Assembly: GCF_026212465.1 (NCBI RefSeq)
Contig: NC_080052.1
Span: 19,767,251-19,831,250, forward strand
Direction of reading: 5' to 3'
Source of the DNA: Amaranthus tricolor
Lineage: Eukaryota; Streptophyta; Magnoliopsida; Caryophyllales; Amaranthaceae
DNA: 64,000 bases
A program made the position numbers and the translations under genes. Of the stretch, positions 45,000-56,370 are shown in pieces. Each line of letters starts with the position of its first letter. Position 1 is the stretch's first letter. Below the pieces are notes generated by a model. It was not told the origin of the DNA, searched no databases, and saw only the letters and a program-made list of their open reading frames with translations.

Positions 45000-47900
45000 T
45001 TAGAAACGAGTTTTACGTTTACGGGCTGTGTATTTTGTATCTGCAGGTACTGTGGCACCCTTTCTTCTCATCTGTTCTTTTTTCCGAATAACCCAATCTT
45101 TTCCTTTAGTTTTCTTGTCCAGCCTCTGCTTTTTTCTGGGTCTATGTCTGTCTGAAACAGAAACCTATACGCCAGCAACGTAATTTTCATGGGGCAAGTG
45201 AATACAACATTTCATTATATCATGCCAATAATTGGCTGTCACCTAGGATATTTTTCAAAGTCGTAAGTACCAACCTTACCTTACCCTTGTAATAACAAAG
45301 AGATTGTTTTCGAATGACTCTTAAAATATATGTAGCAAATTCAATAAAACAAAGAGAGTTATAAATGGTTGTGGAACATGAAAGCAATAAGGACACAGTA
45401 TTCAGGCTCATATTTAAACTGACCGTTTTATTTTCTTCGTCTCCACTACTTTCATCATCGGAGCAAAACTCTCCATCTTCACCTTTAGCTTTAGGAACGG
45501 CTGCACTCAAGGATGGTGGACCACAAGTGAGGACGAGGTATTCTTTTCGACTTTTTGTACTGCAATGTAGTGATAATAATAAGAATCTATATTAGCTTCT
45601 AAAGAGTATCATTCAAAGACAGATTCTCAGCTACTACTTGACCACGTGAATGATCAAGAGCTATTCAAAATTTTGTCCAATCGACTATTACAAAGATTTG
45701 CAGAAAATAAACTATAAATACAAGTATGATCTTTGTAGTGCCTCCTTTGTGTTGTATGGCAATGGACTCTTCCCTTGAATGAACCACGAAATGGATAACA
45801 CCGCAGAAAAGATTAGTTTGCAACGGTAACGTCACTCGGAAATCTTGATATAGATTGAAGGCGACTACAAGCTTTCCTATTGTGATATTTCCCCCACAAA
45901 GGTACTTAGGTTATGACAATGGAAATTCACAATGAGATACAATCAATCACTCCAACTGATTAATACAAACCGATTGAACTAAATGATTACGTGTTTATTA
46001 AGAAACTAAAATCAGAAAACTATAAAAGAGTTTCAAGAGTTTATAACTAAATGATCAAGATGTGTTTGATCTCCATGCACTCACTCCTATTTATTGATTT
46101 ATGATTATCAATAATAACTGATGATTATCAATAATAACTGATAATTATCAGTTAATAATCACGTAAGACATTCGTTTATAACACAATGCTCCATGAAACA
46201 AAATTTCGCATCACGAACAGATGCACTGTTCCAAGGTGCTCGAACGAGCACATGCCAAAATCACTTCCAAAAACTTTCTGACGCGAAAATCTCAAGGTGC
46301 TTGAACAAGCACATAAGGTGCTCGAACGAGCAAATCATCAAAACATCAAAAAGAAGGTTTTGGAACACTCTACCTGACCAAACAGGACATGCTCAAACAA
46401 GCATCACCTTGCTCGAACGAGCACATGGTTGAGCAGCTCAGATTTTGTTCTCGTTGTTACGCTTTTGCTAGTTTATGCTTTAAGCCTTTGGATAATGTAC
46501 TACATGCTCGAAATACTCAACATGGACTAGATTTATTTGTTCTCAAATCACCCACGAAGATAGCTACATGCCTACTACGATAAATTGTCTCTCAGGTGAA
46601 CAAAAAAATTATGCAGAAGATAAAGTTTACCTATGGGGATAGTCAACTACAACACCACCAGCAAATCCAGCACGCATTGCAAATCCTAGGATAAGTTCAC
46701 GCTGAGCCACGTTTTGGGGATAAACCTGAAGTACTGCTCTAGCCCCTCTTGCGAGGCACCTATATAATGATCCAAAGAATGCCCTGCAGCCAATGCGACA
46801 TTTATTTGGTCACAAAATGTGCAGCGAATCACCATAGTATTGTTTACACAACTCCATGGAGGAGAGAGTTTACAAAAGATCCCCCTCGGTAGATAAATGA
46901 GAACAAAAGGAGGTAGAATAAATGAAGAGAACTTCTTCAACTTTTTCAATCAAGCATAAAGGTTAACACACTGAATGACTGAACACTCAAAACCGCAGAA
47001 CAAAATAAGCAATTGGAAATGACATTGTAATATAAAACAACCCTTACTTCAGTCTTAAACGGGGCTCGTGGGAGGACTTATCTGCGTTGCATAACCACTG
47101 TTTGATCAAAATAAAACAGACAAGTGATAAACACTACTGTAAAAGGATTTGAGATAAAAACAAGGAAATCTAACGACCAATAAACATATTAATAAAAGAT
47201 ATAAATTTAAATCTTTATTGCAATGAATTTAACTACAGTGAAATGATTGACTAAGTCGCTATCTCATGAAAGGATGGTCAACATTTTGTGCCACATCAAT
47301 CTCAATTTCCACTAACGCCTTTTCTTTTCATCTACTAAAAATTTTTGCACAGAAAATAGATCATACAAAAGCTACCAAGTTTAACTAATAATAAGTTCAG
47401 AACAGGGAAGTTCATATAAAAAGTTTTAATGAGAAAACAACAAAGGTTAAGCATGTAAATGATCATTTGATTGATGAGCAGGCACAAGTTTCAATTATAT
47501 AGATGATCCAAATCGTTCATCAAGGGTGATTTCTCCTCATAATGGAGAACAAAACCTAATATTTGGGAATACAAGGCTTTATAAGAATGAGACAGTGAGT
47601 CATACACGTAGTGAGAAACCTTATTCTCCAATCAACATCACTTCAATAACTGATAAGTGCAATTATTTGCACTTATGGCTATCATTTTTATGCTCCTTTT
47701 TGGGTATTTGTTGTTTCAAGGTCGTTTTTAGCTTATTTGCCCCAATTGGTGTCCCATGACCAATTTGTGGGAAAAGAAGTTAATCATGACAAATTTGATT
47801 TATTTTGTGGATTTTATGGCTAATCTTGTATACAGGACATAAAGAAAGAATCAAGCTCTTGAAATTATCGAACCTTGTGAAGTGAAGATCCAAAGATTAA

Positions 47901-50900
47901 GTTTTGCAAGCAAAATTGTCTCAGAGTATAGGAGCCGAGTCGGCTGAGGTGAAGGTTTTTTCCTCGGCGACTCGGCGTTGAAGAAAGAGATCAACAAATT
48001 TTCCAGAGATAAAAACCGAGTCGGCTGTGAGGGGTTTGTCATGACCGCCGACTCGGCGGTTGGTTCTGACTTTTTCATTTTTCCAGAAAAGAACGCCGAC
48101 TCGGCGTAAGGGTGGAAAAGGGTACCGCTAACTCGGTGGTGAAGACTACCAAATTTCCCACTTTTCCAGAAGATAAAGGCGACTCGGCTGTGTTCATATA
48201 TTCATGACCGCTAACTCGGCGAAGATCAAAATTGGCAGCACGTGACTTTAGCGGCGGTTTTTCATTAAGCCTTAGGTTAATTTCCTCTTAGTGATATAAA
48301 TAGACCCTTAATTGCTGATTAGGGTTTCTCTCCTCTTCCCTCTATCTTAAACTACTTTTACTCTAATTTGTAAGTTTTGCTCTTTAATTCTTCTTTAGTT
48401 TAGCTTTTTCATGAAGTTTGTCATTAATCTTTCTTCAAGGATTGTAAGTTTCTTTTAGTCTTTTAATTTCCTTTGCATTTTAATTCCTAGTATTAATTTT
48501 AATCCTTCATTAGTGAATCTTAATTGTTTTACATTAATCATCCTTCAATAAAAACTAGTTTTGTTCTTCATTTATTGCTCTTTTATTCAATTGTTGTGTT
48601 TTCTAGCATTTAATTATTGCTTCTCTTGAAATTATTATTATTTTCATATTTATTCATGTCTAGTATCATCCTAGGGTTTATGTTTATTGTTTTCACCATA
48701 AATAGTGAGTTTCTAGGATTAGGGTTTGAACCTAAAAGTCAAGTATGATTTAATGATTGAAAGTGTCTATAAAATTAGGATTAAAGTGGTTAAATTGTGC
48801 TAATAACCCTAAATTAAATATATTTTGTTGGACTAGTCAATAGAACTAGCGTGTGAGATTAGGATCGACTTAGCTTTAGTGTATATTATAGTTAAATTCT
48901 TATTAATTCATTCAATAAAACTAGCGTGTGAGAATTGAATTAGTAGGCTCTCAATCTAATAGTTAATCAACAGAGCGAGAGTCTGAGATTAACAAGATCA
49001 TATTTGACCACGTAATTAATCCGACATTTCATAGACACTAATGAGAATTTGATCATACGAGACTTTAGGGGATTCCCAACACCCTAGATTTCTTCATCGT
49101 ATAGTTTTAATCCATATTTCTTATTGCATTTGTAGTTTGATAGCTAAACAACCAACCAAACATTTTTTCTCCTTGAGCAATATAATTAGTAGAAATTAGC
49201 AAGCTTCTTGTCTTAGCTTCCTTGTGTTCGACCCGCGACTACACGTACACCGTGCGCTTGCGGTTAAATAAAATTTGCACATCAATAACATATCGTAGGA
49301 TCTTTCAGAAAATAATATAAATAGAAAAAAAAAAAGCTGAAAAATAACCTGGACGGCAGAGATACTAATTGCACCATCAATAACTCCAGGACGAAGACCA
49401 AGCCCCTAGAGAAATTAAATATATAAACATATAAGTTCGCTCACACAATTTAAAGGAAATGTTTGGATCAATATTGTATTGAGTTATATAGAAGGTCAGG
49501 TTACACTTATCCAACAAAGAAATTAACTTGACAAAAGTATAATGTAAGCAATCCTTATCAACTACCAGTTCTAGTCAATTTGACAATTCTACCAAAAATA
49601 TAACAGCCTAACACAAAATATCATGCACCTCACCATACCAGAAGTTCCAGTTTAGTTGACATAATTGTTGAAAATCCTAAGCTTTGAACCTAAAGTGTTT
49701 TCTCTAAAAGAATAAATTGCTTCCTAACTATATATCACAAAGCTACCTGACCCATGTCTGCAAGAAGAAGATCACCCTCAGCCTCTCGCTCCAGAGCAAC
49801 ATCTGGCATAGCAGAAAAGAGAGAAAAAGAACGGTTAAAGCATCAATTTCTACTGCAAATATTAACAAAAACGAAAAGACAAAAAGATGAATTTGAGATA
49901 CCCAGCATTGCTTGGGAAATATCTAAACCAATCCAATTATGCCCATTCTCAGACAATGTCTCTCCACTGAGCCCAGATCCACAACCTAGAAAGAGAAACA
50001 AAAGAAATGTTATTCCTCTTGAGCCACACCTCTGCACTCCAACATGCATACATTATAAAAAGACACTTCCGATTTAGATTCCTTATGGTAATATATAGAG
50101 GCATCAATACATTGTAGATCGAACGCTTTCAACAGATTATCATGAAGCTAGTACAAACTATTAAAATACACCCCAACAAATGAAACAATAAAATTAAAAT
50201 CACTCTTGTTCAAGATAAACAAATGTATCCTATAATTGAAGCAACATCCTCTTGGAGATCTAGAAATCCCATCATAAACCAAATAGAAAGAACAAAGATA
50301 ATGTGTACAACAACACTCACTGTCTGCATTTTGTTTCTGCTAAGAAAGGAAACTCCTCTTCACTCTTAGTACATGATACAAGTTGCACTAGTAAAACCAA
50401 TAAATAACATTAAATTATACATGTCATTCTTCCATCTTCCATTTATAAGTTGTGATTACTTTGAAAGAAAAAATCACAAACAAAGATGAATAAAGAAAAA
50501 TGAAAGCTATTCTACCAATGTCAAGGAGCAATCTAGGAACTCCATCATCAGGCAAGGCAAGCAACTCCAGTGCTCTTTCAGATAATTTCGCCTGCAAATC
50601 ATATCCCGAAAATATATCATCAGTGATTTGTCTGATGAAACACCATTACATAGTTTCTTAAACATCAAACAATACGATATATTCAAGTCCAAAGAAACAA
50701 ATAAAGCAAAGTTTATCTATAGTCCATTGCTATCACAAATTTCCCAAAAGGCATAACAAACTATTCAATAGCAACTTTTGCAGTGTATTTTCAAAGCATT
50801 TTTTTTAAATAGTTCGGCCCTGAAAAATCTTCAGTCATATATTGTTAGTATTACTTCATATTTTTCCGGCCCCATTGACTTTTATTTTCTGACTTTGCCC

Positions 50901-51732
50901 TTAAATTAATCACATTCACCCCTTCTTTTACTTTTCCTTCACTCCAAGATCGGCTTTGTTATATTACTAACCACTTCATGCTCTAGTTCTAGGATGTGAT
51001 GAAGTTTAACTTGTTGTCACTCACCTACCACAACTCTACTCCTTTATGGAAGTTAAAAGTGAAAATCACCCCAGAAAGACCATGATTCAAATCATATTAT
51101 TAATTTAATCCTCAAAAATAAGTTTTCCTTGAATTCATGAGTCAAAATCATCATACAACATTACAACCTTTAAAGCTTGTAAATTTCTTAAGAAAAACAA
51201 ACAAATACAAACAGTAAAAGTCAAATTCACCCCACAAAGACAATGATTTAAAAAGTGTAATCAATCTCAAAAATTTATTTTCCTTGAATATAAGATTCAA
51301 AAATCATCATACAAACCCTTCCAAGCTTGTAAATTTTTTCTTTATCAAAACAACAAATAAAAATTCACAACAACAAAGCATTTATGACATTTTCAAACCA
51401 AAAAACCACATCACCAAGTGAACGATTCCTATTCCTCTAAGTTTCCATTTTTTTTCTGTCATGAAATTGGTTGGGCACATATTTAAAACTCAAAATCAAC
51501 ACGAAAGAACAAATGGGTTTTCGAAATATGGGAAATAAATTGCACAAAAAAACTTTAAATAAAATTAGTAATACAATCATAGAACTAGATGATGCAATCG
51601 AAGGAGAGAGAAAAAGATAGGAAAAGGGGAAACCTGAATGTCGATGATACGAGAAGAGGAAGTGTATTTACGAGCTTCAGTTTGATCATAGAAGATCTCT
51701 GGTGGTGCTAACAGCTCCGGCCTTGACGCCAT
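45000..51732 (-). CDS. RID2: 18S rRNA (guanine-N7)-methyltransferase, BUD23/RID2 type (nine exons)
   Basis: Nuclear/nucleolar enzyme that transfers a methyl group from S-adenosylmethionine to N7 of a conserved guanine in 18S rRNA during small-subunit assembly; it works with Trm112 in yeast and human, and Arabidopsis RID2 is needed for pre-rRNA processing and cell proliferation. Minus-strand exons: 51732-51634, 50591-50516, 49985-49902, 49802-49747, 49405-49349, 47097-47048, 46783-46631, 45559-45424 and 45164-45000. All have GT-AG borders and matching phases, giving 291 residues (Arabidopsis about 289). The N-terminus is [16 protein letters not shown]; the SAM motif LDIGCGSG is at residues 56-63, followed by [16 protein letters not shown] and ISISAVQWLCNAD. 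An acidic stretch precedes the conserved basic tail ([14 protein letters not shown]...TARKRKTRF), the WBS_methylT C-terminal region and likely nuclear localisation signal. The ATG at 51732 was chosen because homologues begin MASRPE. Confidence 0.96.
45870..46530. repeat. LTR-like stretch in RID2 intron 7 with repeated palindromes
   Basis: The intron (46630-45560) holds five copies of TGCTCGAACGAGCA or its CTTGAACAAG/CTCAAACAAG variants (46237, 46298, 46319, 46390, 46410), a short tandem TGATTATCAATAATAAC repeat (46095-46140), and a purine-rich tract GTGGGGGAAATATC on the minus strand near 45890. These are features of LTR retrotransposon ends, but no terminal TG..CA pair with a duplication could be fixed. 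Confidence 0.5.
47651..49284. mobile_element. Solo LTR (1,634 bp) in RID2 intron 5
   Basis: It begins TGATAAGTGCAATTATTTGC and ends AAATTTGCACATCA, flanked on both sides by the 5-bp duplication ATAAC (47646-47650 and 49285-49289). No internal coding region or second LTR is present, so it is a solo LTR left by recombination. At 47932-48225 it carries about eight copies of GCCGACTCGGC or close relatives. Confidence 0.9.
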
Positions 51733-51886
51733 CTTTGTGTGCGGAGCTTCGCTAATGGATAGCACAGGCTTTTCTGGGGTTTTGGGTTTTGCCTTCCTTC
51801 ACCTCCTTTTCCTTTTTTTTTGTTTTGTTTTTTTTTTCTGTGTTAGGTTAAGGAAAGTCATGGCAGAGGACTCGATAGTCAGGGCT
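51733..51886 (-). promoter_or_regulatory. 5' UTR and proximal promoter of RID2
   Basis: The short stretch between the RID2 start codon and the duplicated transposon flank, containing a T-rich run (51808-51840). Because the duplication and MULE begin at about 51887, any distal promoter lies in transposon-derived DNA. Confidence 0.4.
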
Positions 51887-52099
51887 GTTCGATTGGCTCA
51901 GCCCCCATTTTAAACTCTTAACTATTCGTTTTTAAAAGGGTTTTGTAAGAAAAATTGAAAAAAATAAGATAATTTAATAACTTTGTTCAAGGTGTTCGAT
52001 TGGCTTAGCCCCTATTTTAAACTCTTATTTGGTTCGTTTTTAAAAGGGTTTTGTAAGAAAAATTGAAAAAAAATAAGATGATTTAATAACTTTGTTCAA
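51887..52099. repeat. 107-bp tandem duplication at the left edge of the MULE
   Basis: Two units start GTTCGATTGGCT at 51887 and 51994 and share GTTTTTAAAAGGGTTTTGTA and TTAATAACTTTGTTCAA. The second unit runs on into the MULE terminal repeat. Few differences separate the units. Confidence 0.9.
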
Positions 52100-52788
52100 A
52101 AATAAGTTTCGTTTAAATTTTTTTTCCAAAATAAGCGTCTTTGGCTCCAAAGCTAGGTTTAGTGTATACTCGCTCTTACTAACAGCGAATTAAAACAAAT
52201 GGTCAAAATTTTAGTCAAGCCCCAAGTCGCTATTAGTAATAGCGAGATTAAGGTTGACTGGTCAAACCTTAATATCGCTGTTACTAACAGTCTCCTTCCT
52301 CATTTCACTTTACTTCGTTTGAGAGCCCTAATAACCCACGAAAATCTCCCACTTCTTTCCACCATTAAAATCAACTTCAATCCTTTCAATTAATTTCATC
52401 AAATTTCAACTTTGTACTACTAATTAGTTCTGTCATTTTACTACATTCACCTCAGGCAATAATTTTTTTTTTTCTTTTTTCGAAAATTTAGGATTTATAT
52501 TTCTTCATGAAGTTTCAATTAAATGCAGGTTCATAAACTTGCAAATTACTACTCCTTGGTGATTGACAGCTTATTAAGGTACATTTTATTATAAATTTTT
52601 TAGTTCTTTTTGTTTTTAAAAAGTATGTCATTTGTAGTGGTCATTTATATTTAAACTCTATAAATGTGTCAAATGTACTTGTTATTTGTCATGATTTTCA
52701 TAATGTGGTAGTTTGTTCATGAATTTAATGTAGAAAATGTTTGAATTTAATGTAGAGAATATTTGTATGTAAACCCTAATTTTGAACG

Positions 52789-55371
52789 ATGGACTTGCTT
52801 TCTTATGAACTTGATGGTGATGTTGATTTTGTATGTATTGTTGTAGAAATGGCTTCATTTCGTGTGACTTTCGTATGTTTTTGGAATGGTTCAATTCGAT
52901 CAAGTAGTAGCAATGTTAAGTATGTTGAGGGAAGACGTAAACTATTTGCATGCAACTCAAACATGGACTTGAATAAATTTAAACATGTTATATGCTCTAA
53001 GATTGGCATTGACACTACAAGAAGTATTATTAATGTAAGTTTTAAATACAATATGAGTGGAGAATTGTTAGCTCTTCCGGTTGAGGATGAGGAGGCTATA
53101 GATGCAATATGGGAGTATTCAAAGTCTACTTCTATTCCTTCTTTAGAGTTATATGTAGAAGAGGTACCCCTAGGGAATCAAGATGTCAATGTTGTAGAAA
53201 CAAATGCATTCCTGAATGTAACTTCTTCTGCTTCTTTTCCTACGCCCTTCTCTACCCAAGAAACCCAAAATCCCGTTATACCATCTTCTTCTTCTCCTTC
53301 TAATGAACCCAATCAACTTCAAATTCAAGTCTCAAATGATGATACTTTTAACTTAGAAGATACAAATGAGCCTTGGGATGATGTTAATAGTGAGAGTAAT
53401 GAATTCGGTGAAGCTCCTTCTGAGGACAATGTGGGTGTTGATGAGGAGGCTCTAGCTAATGACATGACCTTAGGCAACATTCTAACAATCGTTGCTCCTA
53501 CACCTTATGCACTAGTTCCCCCTTTAGATGAACACGTTGAGGACAACTCTTGGAGGTCTTGGGCATGTGATACAACCTACACCAATGAAGGAGAGTTTCA
53601 AAAGGGTATGATGTTTGATAACAAGGATGCCATGTTGGACGCTGTTAGATTGTATCATATTCGTAGGAACGTTGAGTACCGAACTGAGGCTTCAAATCAA
53701 ACCGTGCTTACCTTGGAGTGTAAGAGAGGGTGTGCTTGGAGGCTAAGGGCTAGGAAGAGCTCCCATTCACCTTCATGGGAGATTGTTACATATAAAGGGA
53801 AGTATGGGGGTTGTGTATTAAGTACTGAAAATGTGTCAGCTGGACACATTCATTTGACATCTTCCGTGATTAACAATACTATTAGAAATTGTGTTGCTGA
53901 AGACCCATCAATTAAGGTATCTGTGGTGCGACAAATGGTGAAAGACCAATTTGGTGTCGAAGTGACCTATAAGCGGGCATGGTGTGCTAAACAGCAAGCC
54001 CTTCTCTCTATCTATGGGACATGGGAAGACTCTTATCCTCTCTTTCCTCGCTTCTTGAAAGCAATGCAAGTTTCTAACCCCGGGACTGTAGTTGAGTGGT
54101 TCTTTAAGGAAGATAATGATGTTGGTGTGTACGTCTGTCCTAGTATTAAAACTTTCTAACATGTGTTCTGGGCTTTTAAAACTAGTATTGAGGGGTTCAA
54201 ATATTGCAAACCCCTTATTACCATTGACGGAACACACTTGTACGGTACGTATTGCCATACATTATTGATTGCGATTGGTCAAGATGGGAACAAGGGAATC
54301 TTCCCGCTTGCCTTTGCTTTGGTAGAGAAGGAATGCATAGCTGCGTGGTCTTAGTTTATGGCGTGTCTTCGTAAGCATGTGATGCATAGTCCAGGTTTAT
54401 GTGTTATTTCTGATAGACATGCGGGCATTCTAGCAACCATGGAGGAGCCAGAATGGCAACCTCCAAACGCCCATCATAGGTTTTGCTTGCGGCATTTGTT
54501 AAGTAACTCCAACCGTCAAATGAGTAATGTGAAGCTGAAGAAGATGTATGGTAGGACTGCAGAGCAAAGACAACTACATAAGATCATCGAGGGATTGAAG
54601 GCTACTGGTGTTGCCAAACGAGAAGCTCTTTTTTGGATTGATCAAGTTGGTGATATGTGTAAATGGTCAATATGTCATGATGGAGGTTATAGGTATGGTG
54701 TTACTAATACCAACTTAGCTGAAGTATTCAATAACGTGATGAAGGGTGTACTTTTCTTGCCTATAACTACACTTGTGGAGTTCACCTTCTACCGTGTTAA
54801 TGATTATTTTGTTAAAAGACGCGAGAATGCAAATGCATGGCTAATTGGGGGAAGTAAGTACACTTTACACGCCACAAGAATTATCACCCGTAACACTAAG
54901 AAGGCAAACTTCCATGAGATCGTCGCATTTGACTACAGACGAGGCCTTTTTCAAGTTAAGACTGGACGTGGTAGTGGAGGATCTGCCAAGGGTGGTAAAA
55001 TACAAAGTGTGGATTTGAGAGAGAGGAAATGCACTTGTAACAAACCCACCATATATCACTTACCTTATTCTCATGTTCTTGTCGTTTGTATTAAAAGACA
55101 CTTATCGTATGAGCGTTTTGTGGACTCCTACTACACTACCCAGAGCTATGTTAATACATATGAATCCATATTCATGCCGTTGATTGATAAGAGGTCATGG
55201 CCTCAATACACCGGTGTTGAGGTGATACACGATCCAGATCACATTCGTGGACTAGGAAGACCTAAGTCAAGGAGGATCAGCAACGAGATGGACGAAGGAT
55301 CAAGGAGACACAACGTCTGTCGACGGTGTGGTAGTGAAGGTCACAACACTAGAACTTGCACGTCAAGGTAA
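52789..55371 (+). pseudogene. MULE transposase with two in-frame stops
   Basis: One continuous frame of 861 codons including the terminator, broken by TAA (54160-54162) and TAG (54355-54357) but without a shift. An N-terminal PB1-like part is followed by a MuDR N-terminal domain (YHIRRNVEYRTEASNQTVLT, then CAWRLRA) and the MULE transposase core with ITIDGTHLYG (Asp), VISDRHAGI (Asp), HRFCLRHLLSN and TNLAEVFNNVMKG (Glu). A SWIM finger reads CTCNKPTIYHLPYSHVLVVC, in which Tyr replaces the usual second-half Cys. A C-terminal zinc knuckle CRRCGSEGHNTRTC is intact. The first stop replaces a probable Gln, the second a probable Trp, both explicable by single transitions. A start at 52849 (MASFRVTF) is equally possible. 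The enzyme cuts and moves DNA at terminal repeats; this copy is probably inactive. Confidence 0.9.
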
Positions 55372-55508
55372 ACAGTATTTGTATTTAAGAATAGAAACAT
55401 AAAGACTATGGAAACAAATAAATAACATAAGTAAAAAAATTGAGTATTTCTTAAGTCTTTTACGTATAATCATAACTACAAGTAAGTTATTGTTGAATTA
55501 CAGTAGAG

Positions 55509-55806
55509 ATGGATCCAAAAGCTCTAGGCCCTCGCGACCCTAGTGTGCTGACGATGCAGGCGGATCACAAGAGTAGTGTACTATGGGATGTCCAGGTTAG
55601 TCAACTTAGTATTTTGAATGTATATGCCTTAATACTTTAATTTTATGCTAATATAATCTTTGCGTTCAAGTGTCCAACACAGAGACCATATACACCAGGC
55701 ATCTGGACTCTGCTCCATGGCAGATTGACGCACGGATCATCCCCTACATTCAGCGAGCGAGGTTGTACGACTTTCACCTCATAATTGGTACAACTGTACA
55801 AGTATA
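55509..55806 (+). pseudogene. Plant mobile domain (PMD) protein, truncated
   Basis: An ATG at 55509 opens MDPKALGPRDPSVLTM and DHKSSVLWDVQ (29 codons to a donor CCAG|gttag at 55595). After an intron with an acceptor near 55681-55686, the frame continues ETIYTRHLDSAPW and RIIPYIQRARLYDFHLIIGT, the characteristic start of the PMD (aminotransferase-like, plant mobile domain) fold. PMD genes are often carried by MULEs; domesticated members such as MAIN act in genome stability and silencing. The frame stops at TAG shortly after IGTTVQV, where copia sequence begins, so most of the domain is lost. The exact acceptor is uncertain. Confidence 0.7.
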
Positions 55807-55810
55807 GAGC

Positions 55811-56365
55811 AAATAGAGATGGCAAAAGAATTTTTGTCATCGTCCTTTTCTATGAAGGACCTGCGAAAGGTTGACTTTATCTTAGGCATTAAGATAATAA
55901 AACATAATGGAGGTCTTATGTTAAATCAATCTAATTATATTGAGAAGATTCTCAAACGATTTAAAATGTTTGAGAAAGCTCCTGTTGTCACTCCCATAGA
56001 TCCGTGTGAGAAGTGATGCTATTTCTCAATTGGAATATTCAAAACTCATTGGATCTTTGATGTATGCAATGACCTGTATAAGGCCAGATATAGCTTTTGT
56101 AGTGGGAAAGTTGAGTAGATTTACTCAAAATTCGGGTCCTTCCCATTGGAAAGCTGTGAGAAGAGTTTTTAGTTACTTGAAAGGAACATTGGATTATGGT
56201 TTATGTTATCATAGAGATCCTCCGATTTTGGAAGGATATTCTGATGCAACTTTGGCATCCAATAAAGAGGATAATTCTTCTACAAGTGGATGGGTGTTTG
56301 TGTTTGGGGGAGGTGCCATATCATGGGCTTCTAAGAAATAAACATGTGTTGCAAATTCTACGATG
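55811..56365 (+). pseudogene. copia reverse transcriptase/RNase H fragment
   Basis: FSMKDLRKVDFILGIKIIKH and NYIEKILKRFKMFEK, then after a frameshift near 56010 LEYSKLIGSLMYAMTCIRPDI, GPSHWKAVRRVFSYLKGTL and GYSDATLASNKEDNSSTSGW, a clear copia pol C-terminal half. It ends at a stop (TAA in SWASKK-stop) and then at the insertion. Confidence 0.85.
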
Positions 56366-56370
56366 TGTTA

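Larger units (their letters stand above)
52083..55810 (+). mobile_element. MuDR-type (MULE) transposon with transposase and PMD gene, right end missing
   Basis: The left terminal region (about 52083-52190: CAAAAATAAGTTTCG..., AAAATAAGCGTCTTT, then CGCTCTTACTAACAGCGAA) matches the terminal repeats of the non-autonomous element at 9530-10143. Two more copies of the core follow (about 52227 and 52273). It encodes a MULE transposase and then a plant mobile domain frame. The right terminal repeat is absent because a copia element begins at about 55811, inside the PMD frame. Confidence 0.75.
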
